A stretch of 64,000 bases of DNA from Chloroflexota bacterium (GTDB lineage: Bacteria; Chloroflexota; Anaerolineae; Anaerolineales; UBA11579). The stretch spans positions 48,081 to 112,080 of the forward strand of contig JABFGG010000014.1 in the NCBI GenBank assembly GCA_013112575.1, read 5' to 3'. This document shows, piece by piece, positions 49,204 to 58,931 of the stretch. A program made the translations under genes and the position numbers. How positions within the stretch are numbered: the stretch's first letter is position 1; each line of letters begins with the position of its first letter. The notes beneath the pieces are model-generated. The model was not told the origin of the DNA. It saw only the letters and a list, made by a program, of their open reading frames with translations, and did no database searches.

Positions 49204-50151
49204 ATGTCGCAAGCCTATTTGCTGGCATCAATCGCAATCGCGCTGTGGAGCACCAGCGCGTATTTGAGCCGCCTGATCGCCATAGAATCCCAATTTGTGC
49301 TGGTCAATCTGATCTTCCTGTTCGCAGCCATTACACTGGGCGTTTACGTATGGATACTGCGAAACAGAAGGAAACTGGAAGTAAAAGCGAACTTCCACAA
49401 GCAGTATCTCTTTTGGGGTGTGTTCGGCTATTTCCTGTATTCATTGCCACTAATCCAAAGTTTGCGAGCCTTTGACAGTGCTTCTGAAGCCACCATCCTT
49501 AACTACACCTGGCCGGTATTTACCGTGCTGTTTTCCAGTGTGCTGTTCCGCAAAATATCCTCCCATAGATCACAAGCCACGAAATGGCTGGAAACGCTGG
49601 CGATTGGACTGGGCTTCCTGGCGGTGGTATTGGTGGCAACTGAGGGTCAATTAGGCAAAGTCGAAATAGCCAACCCGGCGGGCGTATTGTGGGGATTGCT
49701 AAGTGGGCTATCCTACGGCATCTTTTCGGCTTACAGCGCGCGGCTCTCCGAGAACGAACAACCTGTGTTCCTGCTCACCGCCATCCTTATCAGTCTTATT
49801 CTGACAACGCCTATGGGGCTATGGGAATACCAGCAGTTGGGTGGTCTGAGCCGCGGAGGAGTGTTGATCGCCTTTATCCTGGGTGTGTTCATGAGCGGCT
49901 TTGCCTACATCGCCTGGACGGGTGCCCTGCGGCTGGCAAAAGCCCAAAACAAAATCCCCCAGATCGCGGCTCTCATTTTTATGCTACCCCCACTATCGTT
50001 AAGCATTGTTGCCATCTTCTTGAAAGAGAGCAATCTGACCAGGCCATACTTTGCATTATCTGTCGTGCTGGTGATCTTGAGTTCGGTGTTGGCTCAGCGC
50101 GCAGAGGGGATTAGCAAGAGGGTTCAAAAAGCCTTCCCCAGGCAAGTATAA
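49204..50151 (+). CDS. EamA/DMT-superfamily transporter
   Basis: 10-TM-like ORF with two repeats; ATG at 49204 preferred. Confidence 0.8.
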   Translation: MSQAYLLASIAIALWSTSAYLSRLIAIESQFVLVNLIFLFAAITLGVYVWILRNRRKLEVKANFHKQYLFWGVFGYFLYSLPLIQSLRAFDSASEATILNYTWPVFTVLFSSVLFRKISSHRSQATKWLETLAIGLGFLAVVLVATEGQLGKVEIANPAGVLWGLLSGLSYGIFSAYSARLSENEQPVFLLTAILISLILTTPMGLWEYQQLGGLSRGGVLIAFILGVFMSGFAYIAWTGALRLAKAQNKIPQIAALIFMLPPLSLSIVAIFLKESNLTRPYFALSVVLVILSSVLAQRAEGISKRVQKAFPRQV

Positions 50152-50161
50152 TTCCCCCGCT

Positions 50162-51058
50162 ATGCCCGACAACCAAGCTCTCTACGAAGAACTCTACCGC
50201 ATCCGACGTTTTGAAGAAACTGTGCTGGAACGCTTCAGCAGTGGAGTGTTCTACGGCACGACGCATACCTATATAGGCCAGGAGGCCAACGCTGTGGGAG
50301 TGCTGGCCCACCTGAATGAAGACGACATCGTCTTCAGCAACCATCGCTGCCACGGGCACTTCCTGGCCTACGGCGGCGATATGCGTGGCCTGTTCGCTGA
50401 ACTGATGGGCAAGCCAACTGGCATTGTGGGCGGGCGCGGCGGCTCGCAGCACATCCACTGGAAGGATTTTTACTCCAACGGCATTCTGGGCAGCACGGTG
50501 CCAGCGGCGACGGGTATGGCCCTTGGAGAGAAACTCAAAGGGACTGACGCCATCGCCATCGTATTCATGAGCGATGGCACTTTGGGTGAAGGGGTGGTTT
50601 ACGAGAGCCTCAACATGGCCTCGCTGTGGAATGCCCCCATCCTCTACGTGGTGGAAAACAACGAGATCGCCCAAACTACACCCATCGAGCTTGGGGTGGC
50701 GGGCAGCATTGCCGGGCGCTTTGAGGCTTTTGACATCCCTAGTAAGGAACTGGATACCAGCGATGTAGTAGAGATCCTGCCGGTAGCCGGGGGCCTTATC
50801 GAGGAGATGCGACAACAAAGTCAGCCGCGCGCCTTGATACTGGATACCTGTCGCTTCGGCCCCCACTCGAAAGGGGATGATACACGCGATGAAGCGCTGG
50901 TGGCCCAAATGCGCGCCGAGCGTGACCCGCTCAACATCCATGCCCCCCGTCTGAGTGCGGAAGAGCGCCAAAGTGTTGAAAGTGAAATAGATAGCGCGGT
51001 TGACCGTGCCTTTGAAACTGCGCTGGCTGATCCAGAGGCGGAAGCGACTCTCCCATGA
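50162..51058 (+). CDS. TPP-dependent 2-oxo acid/acetoin dehydrogenase-type E1 alpha subunit
   Basis: IGQEANAVGVLAHL, HRCHGHFLAYGGDMRGLFAELMGK and GRGGSQHIHWKDFYSNGILGSTVPAATGMALGEKLKG. Confidence 0.88.
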   Translation: MPDNQALYEELYRIRRFEETVLERFSSGVFYGTTHTYIGQEANAVGVLAHLNEDDIVFSNHRCHGHFLAYGGDMRGLFAELMGKPTGIVGGRGGSQHIHWKDFYSNGILGSTVPAATGMALGEKLKGTDAIAIVFMSDGTLGEGVVYESLNMASLWNAPILYVVENNEIAQTTPIELGVAGSIAGRFEAFDIPSKELDTSDVVEILPVAGGLIEEMRQQSQPRALILDTCRFGPHSKGDDTRDEALVAQMRAERDPLNIHAPRLSAEERQSVESEIDSAVDRAFETALADPEAEATLP

Positions 51059-52071
51059 CCACCGTTCTAGAATCCCTAAACCAGGCCCTGCATGGAGCCA
51101 TGGGTGCCGATGAAAGCGTTTACTTGCTGGGCGAAGATATGCTGGACCCTTATGGCGGGGCCTTTAAGGTCAGCAAAGGTCTATCAACTGCATATCCGGA
51201 GCGTGTGCTAACTACGCCGGTTTCGGAGGCGGGCATGGTGGGCATTGCCGGGGGTATGGCGCTACGCGGCCTGCGGCCCGTGGTGGAGATCATGTTCGGG
51301 GATTTCACTACCCTGATCGCTGACCAGTTGATCAACAGCATCAGTAAGTTCCGCTGGATGTACAACGACCAGGTGACCGTGCCGCTGGTGGTGCGCACTC
51401 CCATGGGCGGGCGGCGCGGTTACGGGCCGACCCACAGCCAGACCATGGAAAAATATTTCCTGGGTGCGCCCGGCTTGAAGGTGGTAGCGCCGTGTGCATT
51501 GGGGAACCCCGGAGAGCTGCTAAAGCAGGTCATCCTGGAAGAAAACGACCCTGTGCTTTTCGTTGAGAATAAATTGCTTTACCTGCAAAAGGTGATGGAT
51601 GAGGCAGCCCTGGCCGAATTCGAAAGCACTGAATATCTGGTCCCTGGCGAATATCCTTCCTACGAACTGACAGTACGCGGGGCACCACCTCCAGTTATCA
51701 CTATCGCAGCTTACGGTTACATGGCCGAGCTGGCCCGCGAGGCTGCCCAACAACTGGCATTTGAACACGAGATCTTTGTGCAGATTTTGATTCCCACCCA
51801 ATTGTCATTCGAGGACAACCTCTTCATCGAGGAAATCCTGCTGCCCAATCTGGAGCGAAGCCAACGCTTATTGACAGTAGAAGAGGGCACGCTGAGCATG
51901 GGCTGGGGAGCGGAAGTAATAACGCGAGCGAGCCATGCACTGGGACCTAAACTGCAAAAAGTGGGGCGTGTGGCAGCAGCAGAGATTCCTATCCCTGCTT
52001 CCGTACCGATGGAAAGAGCCATGCTGCCGCAGGTTGAAGATATTGTGGCAGCAGCGCGTTCAATGGTATAA
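51055..52071 (+). CDS. TPP-dependent dehydrogenase E1 beta subunit
   Basis: LLGEDMLDPYGGAFKVSKGL, TPVSEAGMVGIAGGMALRGLRPVVEIMFGDF; 4-bp overlap with E1 alpha. Confidence 0.88.
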   Translation: MTTVLESLNQALHGAMGADESVYLLGEDMLDPYGGAFKVSKGLSTAYPERVLTTPVSEAGMVGIAGGMALRGLRPVVEIMFGDFTTLIADQLINSISKFRWMYNDQVTVPLVVRTPMGGRRGYGPTHSQTMEKYFLGAPGLKVVAPCALGNPGELLKQVILEENDPVLFVENKLLYLQKVMDEAALAEFESTEYLVPGEYPSYELTVRGAPPPVITIAAYGYMAELAREAAQQLAFEHEIFVQILIPTQLSFEDNLFIEEILLPNLERSQRLLTVEEGTLSMGWGAEVITRASHALGPKLQKVGRVAAAEIPIPASVPMERAMLPQVEDIVAAARSMV

Positions 52072-52079
52072 CACCCGCC

Positions 52080-53174
52080 ATGCCTGATGCCAAAGCTGTT
52101 CTAATCCCACTGATCAACCCCAACGAAGCCGAAGCCCTGCTGGCCGGTCTACACGTGCAAGAAGGCGACGAAGTAAAACAAGGCGACCTCCTTTGCACAC
52201 TGGAAACCACCAAGTCAGCTTCCGAGTTGGAAGCTGAGCAGTCCGGTTTTGTGGTGGGACTGGCCCATGCCGAGGGCGAAACGGTCACGGCCGGCGACCT
52301 GTTCTGCTACCTGGCGGATTCGGCGGATTGGGTAGCTCCCGAACCAAAAGAGGTCAAAACCACAAAAAGCAATGATGGCATCCCTGAAGGACTGCGCATC
52401 AGCCAACCGGCGCTCAAGCTGGCGCAAGCGCAAGAAGTGGACCTAAGCAAGCTGCCTACCGGCCCCATGGTAACAGAGGGTATGGTGCGTGGTTTTATGG
52501 CGAACACAGACATCAGCCTGAGAGCAATAACGGAGGGGGATGCCAAACAGGTAATTGTGTATGGGGGCGGGGGGCACGGCAAAGCTTGCATTGAGCTGTT
52601 ACAGGCAGTTGGCAAATATGAGATCGCAGGGGTGGTGGATGATGGCATGTCGAACAAGGATAAAATTTGGGCTTACCCTATACTGGGTGGCGGCGAAGAT
52701 CTGCAAAAACTATATGAGGATGGCACGCATCTGGCGGTCAACGCCGTGGGTGGTATTGGCGACATTAGCAGCCGCATGCAGGTATTCCAAAAGTTAGCCG
52801 AGGCCGGGTTTGCCTTCCCCACGGTGGCCCATCCCAGCGCGGTGGTTGAGGGCAGCGCCGAAATTGAGGCAGGCGTGCAGGTTTTCCCATTGGCTTACAT
52901 AGGCTCGGATGCTGTCATCTGGCAGGGCAGCATCATCAACACCGGCGCGATCATTTCGCATGATTGCAAGATCAGAGATTTCTCGAACATATCCCCAGGG
53001 GCTATTTTGGCCGGGGGCGTGGAAATTGGAGAGCGCAGCCTGATTGGCATGGGAGCAACCATTAACCTGAATGTCAAGGTGGGTACAAAAGCACGCATCG
53101 GCAATGGGGCCACGGTCAAGGCAGATGTGCCCGATGGGGGCATCGTACCAGCCGGGGCTGTGTGGCCTAAATAG
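52080..53174 (+). CDS. lipoyl domain + E3-binding domain fused to PglD/NeuD-type hexapeptide acyltransferase
   Basis: Lipoyl Lys motif CTLETTKSASELEAEQSG; E3BD-like RISQPALKLAQAQEVDLSKLPTGPMVTEGMVRGFM; PglD-like VIVYGGGGHGKACIELLQ...NTGAIISHDCKIRDFSNISPGAILAGGVEIGERSLIGMGATI. Confidence 0.85.
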   Translation: MPDAKAVLIPLINPNEAEALLAGLHVQEGDEVKQGDLLCTLETTKSASELEAEQSGFVVGLAHAEGETVTAGDLFCYLADSADWVAPEPKEVKTTKSNDGIPEGLRISQPALKLAQAQEVDLSKLPTGPMVTEGMVRGFMANTDISLRAITEGDAKQVIVYGGGGHGKACIELLQAVGKYEIAGVVDDGMSNKDKIWAYPILGGGEDLQKLYEDGTHLAVNAVGGIGDISSRMQVFQKLAEAGFAFPTVAHPSAVVEGSAEIEAGVQVFPLAYIGSDAVIWQGSIINTGAIISHDCKIRDFSNISPGAILAGGVEIGERSLIGMGATINLNVKVGTKARIGNGATVKADVPDGGIVPAGAVWPK

Positions 53175-53264
53175 ATTTTTGAAGAACTGGGGATGTATAC
53201 ACCCTTAGCAAAATCCGTTAAACTTAGTACGTTTTAAAATCAGTTGAACAAGAGAGAATAATAC

Positions 53265-53465
53265 ATGAATCTACATCCACTTTTCGAAGCCCCTCTTTAC
53301 CTGGACCCAGGGTCTGGCAGCTTCATTTTGCAGTTGATCATTGCCGGTGGTCTGGGGGCCCTGTTCATGCTGCGCAGTTACATTACCCGCTTCTTCTCGA
53401 TTTTCAGCCGCAACAAGACGGAAGAAGCCGAAACTGAAGAACTTGAACACTCCGAAAACAGCTAA
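53265..53465 (+). CDS. small single-TM membrane protein
   Basis: 66 aa: YLDPGSGSFILQLIIAGGLGALFMLRSYITRFF; acidic tail. Confidence 0.65.
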   Translation: MNLHPLFEAPLYLDPGSGSFILQLIIAGGLGALFMLRSYITRFFSIFSRNKTEEAETEELEHSENS

Positions 53466-54834
53466 ACAGCATCCGGCTTCCTTCCGCGACCCCAGCGGTT
53501 TTCTTTTCACCCAGGATGGGGATTTTTACCGCCAGGTAAACCAGAGCTACGCTGCAGATTACGATAGCCTGATGGGGTCTGGCTTATACAATAAGCTGGT
53601 CAAGCAGGGCCGTTTGCTGCCCCACGAAGAAAGCGATGTAGCCGCGGTTAACCCGGAGACTGCTTATAAAGTCATTCACCCGGAACAGTTGGGCTTCATT
53701 GCCTATCCCTATGAGTGGTCTTTCAGCCAATTAAAAGACGCGGCCTTGTGTACCCTGGCCATCCAAAAAGAAGCACTGGCCGTTGGCATGACGCTCAAGG
53801 ATGCCAGCGCCTACAACATTCAGTTTAAGCATACTCAGCCACTATTGCTGGATACACTCTCCTTTGAAGCCTACGAAGAAGGCAAACCTTGGGACGCTTA
53901 CCGCCAGTTCTGCCAGCACTTCCTGGCTCCGCTGGCTTTAATGGCCCACACAGACGTGCGCTTGAGCCAGTTATTGCGCGTCTACATTGACGGTGTTCCG
54001 CTGGACCTCGCCAGCCAACTGCTGCCCTGGCGCACGCGGCTCAATTTTGGCTTGCTTACCCACATCCACCTGCACGCTCGCACCCAAAAAAGTTATGCAG
54101 ATAAAGCTGTTGAGCAAGATACCGGCAGGCAGATGAGCAAAACTGGTTTGTTGGGTCTCATCGACAACCTGGAACGTACCACGCGCACTCTGGAATGGAA
54201 ACCACAGGGTACAGAATGGGGTGATTATTACGACGCCACCAACTACAGCGATACGGCCAGCGAACATAAAGCCGTACTGGTCGGTGAGTATTTGCAGGAT
54301 CTAGAAACGAAAAGTGTATGGGACCTGGGGGCCAATACAGGCCGTTTCAGTCGCATCGCCAGCGAGATAGGGGTTGCCACTCTTGCCTTTGATATCGACC
54401 CGGCAGCAGTAGAACAAAACTACAGGCAGGCCCGCAAGAAGAAAGAAAAGAACTTGCTGCCCTTAGTATTGGACCTGACCAACCCCAGCCCTGCCTTAGG
54501 CTGGCAGCATGAAGAACGGCAGTCCCTGTTAGAACGCGGCCCGGCAGACGCTGTATTAGCCCTGGCTCTCATCCACCATCTGGCAATTTCCAACAATGTG
54601 CCGCTGCAACATTTGGCGCGTTTCTTTGCAGAAGCCGGGGAATGGCTCATCATTGAATTCGTACCCAAGAGCGACTCACAGGTCAAGCGCTTGCTGCAAA
54701 CCCGCAAAGACATCTTCCCTGATTACAATCTGGACCGCTTCCAGGAAATCTTCGCCGAGCACTTCACGATCCACCGTAAGGAAGCTATCCAGGACTCTGA
54801 GCGCCATTTGTTCCTGATGCAACGCAAGGATTAA
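53443..54834 (+). CDS. class I SAM-dependent methyltransferase (NoeA-like)
   Basis: SVWDLGANTGRFSRIASEIGVATLAFDIDPAAVEQNY. TTG 53443 (LNTPKTAKQ) likely start rather than the track's 53341. Confidence 0.75.
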   Translation: MNTPKTAKQHPASFRDPSGFLFTQDGDFYRQVNQSYAADYDSLMGSGLYNKLVKQGRLLPHEESDVAAVNPETAYKVIHPEQLGFIAYPYEWSFSQLKDAALCTLAIQKEALAVGMTLKDASAYNIQFKHTQPLLLDTLSFEAYEEGKPWDAYRQFCQHFLAPLALMAHTDVRLSQLLRVYIDGVPLDLASQLLPWRTRLNFGLLTHIHLHARTQKSYADKAVEQDTGRQMSKTGLLGLIDNLERTTRTLEWKPQGTEWGDYYDATNYSDTASEHKAVLVGEYLQDLETKSVWDLGANTGRFSRIASEIGVATLAFDIDPAAVEQNYRQARKKKEKNLLPLVLDLTNPSPALGWQHEERQSLLERGPADAVLALALIHHLAISNNVPLQHLARFFAEAGEWLIIEFVPKSDSQVKRLLQTRKDIFPDYNLDRFQEIFAEHFTIHRKEAIQDSERHLFLMQRKD

Positions 54835-56369
54835 TGGCCTGGCTCAAACGCGCCCCCCTGCACCCATTCTTATTGGGTAGTTATTCATTATTAAGTTTGC
54901 TAGCATTTAACGTGGCCGAAGCGCGTTTTTCAGATGGCTGGCGCTCGCTGGCGTTGACCCTCTTTATCTGTGCCGCCCTTTTGCTGCTGGCACAACTGTT
55001 TACAAGGAACTGGCAACGTTCTGCTTTAGCTGCCAGCTTTGTCCTGATCCTGTTCTTCTCCTACGGGCATATCTACAATTTCCTTAAGCAAATTGAGTTG
55101 TTCGGAACAGTAATAGGACGCCACCGCTGGATGCTGCCGGCGTGGGGAGTCTTGCTGGTGGTGGGATTGTGGTGGCTCCTGGGGCGAGTCAAGCAGCCTG
55201 AGCGCAGCACCTACACCCTCAATGTTATCGGTGTAATCGCAGTGGCCCTGCCCATCATCCAGCTAATCACTGCCCAATTCAACCAGGCCGCAAATCCCGT
55301 CAACACACAGACGAATGGCAACCTGATGGAAAGCCAGCAGGTGCAGCGTGACGTGTACTACATCATCATGGATGCCTATTCGCGGGATGACACTTTGCTG
55401 GATTTCTTTGGTTACGACAATAGTTCATTTCTCAACAGCCTGGATGAGATGGGATTTTATGTAGCACAATGCAGCCGCAGCAACTATCCAAAAACGCGCT
55501 TATCCCTCACTTCTTCACTGAATATGGATTACCTGCCCGAATTGGGCATTACAGAAAATGACAAGACGGAGTTGGCCGGACGACTGATCCGTCTGAGCAA
55601 GGTGCGTCGCTTATTGGAAGAGGCAGGCTACAGCACTTACGCCTTCGAAACCACTTTCTTTTGGACAGAGTGGGAAGATGTGGACGTGTATCTCTCCCGA
55701 AATTCAGGGCAGTTCGGTACTTTCTCGGCTTTGCAAACCTTCGGGCAGTTGACCGAGTTCGAGGCCACCTACCTGCGCACGACCACAGTGTTGGCGATGA
55801 TCGACCTGGAGCCTTTGCTGGCGCAAAATGTGGTCTCCTTTATTAGCGAATCCCCGCGCCAGCAGCATTACGACCTGGTAAGCTACACACTGGATACCCT
55901 GCCGACCCTGGCAGAGCTACCCGGCCCCAAGTTCGTCTTTGCACACGTGATTGCCCCACATCCGCCTTACGTGTTTGATGAAACAGGCACATTCGTACCC
56001 AACGTGGAAGATGGCAGCTACAACGCTGAACTTGAGTACTTGAACATGCGCCTTGAGGATATTCTGCAAGAGATCATCAGTACCTCGGAAGTTGAACCGA
56101 TCATCATCCTGCAAGGGGACCATGCCGGGCCCCGGACACAGGAACTGCCCGAACGACTCAATATCCTCAACGCCTACTACTTCCCCGATGGCGGGGATGC
56201 GCAACTGTACCCCTCTATATCCCCGGTCAACAGTTTTCGGTTAGTGTTCGATACTTATTTTGATAGTGACTTCGGATTAATCGAGGATATCAACTACCAT
56301 TCCATTTCCGAGGATTTCTTCGACTTCACAATCTACCCAGAAACGCGCTCAGGCTGCGAAAGCCAATAA
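54834..56369 (+). CDS. membrane-anchored sulfatase/phosphoethanolamine transferase-like hydrolase
   Basis: N-terminal TM block, then DVYYIIMDAYSRDDTLLDFFGYDNSSFLNSL and FVFAHVIAPHPPYVFD, ILQGDHAGP. Confidence 0.75.
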   Translation: MAWLKRAPLHPFLLGSYSLLSLLAFNVAEARFSDGWRSLALTLFICAALLLLAQLFTRNWQRSALAASFVLILFFSYGHIYNFLKQIELFGTVIGRHRWMLPAWGVLLVVGLWWLLGRVKQPERSTYTLNVIGVIAVALPIIQLITAQFNQAANPVNTQTNGNLMESQQVQRDVYYIIMDAYSRDDTLLDFFGYDNSSFLNSLDEMGFYVAQCSRSNYPKTRLSLTSSLNMDYLPELGITENDKTELAGRLIRLSKVRRLLEEAGYSTYAFETTFFWTEWEDVDVYLSRNSGQFGTFSALQTFGQLTEFEATYLRTTTVLAMIDLEPLLAQNVVSFISESPRQQHYDLVSYTLDTLPTLAELPGPKFVFAHVIAPHPPYVFDETGTFVPNVEDGSYNAELEYLNMRLEDILQEIISTSEVEPIIILQGDHAGPRTQELPERLNILNAYYFPDGGDAQLYPSISPVNSFRLVFDTYFDSDFGLIEDINYHSISEDFFDFTIYPETRSGCESQ

Positions 56370-56441
56370 CCCCCACATCCCCTTAATCTGACGCGCGCTT
56401 CCGCTTGCGCCTCGCGCGCTGTTCCTATATGGTTGTCGATT

Positions 56442-57341
56442 ATGGCAACTCGCAAAAAGAGCCGTACACGCACCAGCACCAGTGCCTTTGGTACTTCCGG
56501 GCGCATCAACCATGATGCCAGCAGCTTTTACAACGGGGCTATGTACATTGGCGCACCGGCTGAAAAAGACGTGGAGTACGTCGAAACAGGCCTGCCGGCC
56601 AGCCTGCGCAATCGCATCTTCTCCCATTCCAGCGAGGATATGCATCAGCTACCGGATCACAGCGTGCACTTGATGGTGACCTCACCACCCTACAACGTGG
56701 GCAAAGAATACGACCAGAACCTGACCCTGAAAGACTATCGCGAATTCTTATACAACGTGTGGGACGAAGTGCGCCGTGTGCTGGTTCCCGGTGGGCGCGC
56801 CTGCATCAATATTGCCAACCTGGGGCGCAAACCTTACATCCCCTTGCATGCCTATATCATCGAAGATATGTTGTCGTTGGGATTCCTGATGCGCGGCGAG
56901 ATCATCTGGAATAAAGCTGCCAGCGCCAGCTCTTCCACAGCCTGGGGCAGTTGGCTTTCTGCCAGCAACCCCACCCTCCGCGACGTGCACGAATATATCC
57001 TAGTGTTCTCCAAGGACAGCTTCCGGCGCAAACCACCCGAAAAGCGCGTCAACACGATTGAAAAAGAAGACTTCCTGGATGGCACCAAAAGTGTGTGGAA
57101 CATCCCTGCCGCTTCAGCCAAAAAGATCGGCCACCCTGCACCCTTCCCAGAGGAACTCCCCGCGCGCCTGATCGAGTTGTATACATTTGAGGGAGAAATA
57201 GTGCTGGACCCCTTCATGGGCAGTGGCCAGACAGCTTTAGCGGCAGTCAATAATGGGCGCGATTACCTGGGCTACGAGATCGATGCAGACTACATCAAGC
57301 TGGCTCAAGAAAGAATCGCAGAGGCAGAAAACAACTCTTGA
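56442..57341 (+). CDS. DNA methyltransferase (amino-methylating, N4-cytosine/N6-adenine)
   Basis: VTSPPYNVGKEYD catalytic motif precedes DPFMGSGQTALAAVNNGRDYLGYEID SAM motif. Confidence 0.87.
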   Translation: MATRKKSRTRTSTSAFGTSGRINHDASSFYNGAMYIGAPAEKDVEYVETGLPASLRNRIFSHSSEDMHQLPDHSVHLMVTSPPYNVGKEYDQNLTLKDYREFLYNVWDEVRRVLVPGGRACINIANLGRKPYIPLHAYIIEDMLSLGFLMRGEIIWNKAASASSSTAWGSWLSASNPTLRDVHEYILVFSKDSFRRKPPEKRVNTIEKEDFLDGTKSVWNIPAASAKKIGHPAPFPEELPARLIELYTFEGEIVLDPFMGSGQTALAAVNNGRDYLGYEIDADYIKLAQERIAEAENNS

Positions 57342-57373
57342 TGTAATTCTATTGGGGGATGGCACATATTTTT

Positions 57374-58093
57374 ATGGCCGACACAAATATTTATTCCACC
57401 AGCAATGTAAAGGCCCTCTTTGACGAGATGGCCGAAACCTATGGTTTTGTCAACCTGGTGTCATCCTTTGGCTTTGCCGAGCGTTGGCGGAGGCAATGTG
57501 TGCAGCAAATCGAGATCATAGAAGACGCCCAAGTCTGTGACCTGATGTCGGGTATGGGTGAGACCTGGCCCACCATCTTTGAATCCCTTGGCTCTCAAGG
57601 CAAGATCACTGCAGTAGATCTTTCATCAGTGATGTGTACCAAAGCAAAGGCAAGCCCAGCTTACAGGCAGAATGACAATGTGGAAGTGCTGGAAGAAAAT
57701 GTGCTGGAGAATTCGCTGCCTGATGAATCCTTCGATTATGTGATCTCTTCCTTTGGCTTGAAGACCTTTTCAACTGAACAGCTTGGGTTGTTATCAAAAG
57801 AGATCAATCGCATCTTGAAACCCGGCGGGCAATTCTCACTGGTAGAGATCTCAGTGCCCTCAAATCCCATCTTGCAATGGTTCTATCGTTTTTATCTGAA
57901 CTTCTGTATCCCGATTATCGGTAAGCTGTTCCTGGGGAACCCGGATAACTACCGCATGCTGTGGAGATATACGGAGGCTTTTGGTGACTGCCGCAAGACG
58001 GCCAGCATCCTCCAAACCGCCGGACTGCAAGTACAATATCTTGAGTTCTTCTTCGGCTGTGCCAGTGGGCTCTATGGATATAAAAGGCAGTAA
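57374..58093 (+). CDS. UbiE-like class I methyltransferase
   Basis: VCDLMSGMGETWPTIFESLGSQGKITAVDLSSVMCTKAK, ISSFGLKTF, RILKPGGQFSLVEIS. Confidence 0.8.
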   Translation: MADTNIYSTSNVKALFDEMAETYGFVNLVSSFGFAERWRRQCVQQIEIIEDAQVCDLMSGMGETWPTIFESLGSQGKITAVDLSSVMCTKAKASPAYRQNDNVEVLEENVLENSLPDESFDYVISSFGLKTFSTEQLGLLSKEINRILKPGGQFSLVEISVPSNPILQWFYRFYLNFCIPIIGKLFLGNPDNYRMLWRYTEAFGDCRKTASILQTAGLQVQYLEFFFGCASGLYGYKRQ

Positions 58094-58604
58094 TTCTTTC
58101 AAACTCAAGTTTTTAATTGTGGGGATAAGTCTATCTCTATTCATTTTCTCCGCTTGCCGCCCCAGCCCAACTGCGGCACTCCTGCCAACCAGCCAGGCAA
58201 TTCCCACGAGTGATCTCTCCAACCTTATAGACATTGATCAGAAGGTGTTGGTACTGGCCAGTGATATCCTCGAGCAGCACCCAAGCGTTGAAGATGTGCA
58301 ATATGCCGAATGGGATGAGGGCAAACTCGACATCGAGATTCTCGTTGCTACCAACAATCAGGATGAACAATTTGAAGCTGCATATAACCTGGCACTTGAA
58401 CTCGCCAGGGTACTAGAAGAGCAATTGGGCATCAATACCATATCGGCCGAATCCCCTGAATTCAATATGGGTATGACCACCATCTCACAGGATGGACTGG
58501 AAGTGCTGGTTACAGAGCATTCTGCCGAACTCCTCAGCCAGATGGCTACCCAAAACGTGACGCTGGATGAGTGGGGTCTGGCGGCCAACGCCCGCTTCCC
58601 CTAA
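58071..58604 (+). CDS. hypothetical lipoprotein
   Basis: Internal ATG (MDIKGSNSFKLKFLIVGISLSLFIFSACRPSP) gives a proper lipoprotein signal. Confidence 0.6.
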   Translation, partial: SMDIKGSNSFKLKFLIVGISLSLFIFSACRPSPTAALLPTSQAIPTSDLSNLIDIDQKVLVLASDILEQHPSVEDVQYAEWDEGKLDIEILVATNNQDEQFEAAYNLALELARVLEEQLGINTISAESPEFNMGMTTISQDGLEVLVTEHSAELLSQMATQNVTLDEWGLAANARFP

Positions 58605-58628
58605 AACTTCTAACGTATAATCCCCCTC

Positions 58629-58931
58629 ATGGATATTGCCGAACTTACCGAGGCCATGCACGCATTGGTCCAGGCCAAAGGCTGGTATGCCGCAGATAGC
58701 CTCAAAAAACAGACACCAAAAAACCTGGCTCTATCACTCTCCATCGAAGCTGCTGAAGTTCTGGAGCACCTCCAATGGAGTGAAGAGATTAATGACAAGG
58801 ATGAGTTTGCAGGTGAACTAGCTGACGTAGCCCTTTATCTTCTACAGCTCGCCAGCATCAGCGGAATCGACCTCGAGGCAGCCATAGTAAAAAAGCTGGA
58901 AGTCAATTACGGCCGGGAGTGGGACAGCTAA
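58629..58931 (+). CDS. MazG-like nucleotide pyrophosphohydrolase
   Basis: KNLALSLSIEAAEVLEHLQW...ELADVALYLLQLA. Confidence 0.85.
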   Translation: MDIAELTEAMHALVQAKGWYAADSLKKQTPKNLALSLSIEAAEVLEHLQWSEEINDKDEFAGELADVALYLLQLASISGIDLEAAIVKKLEVNYGREWDS

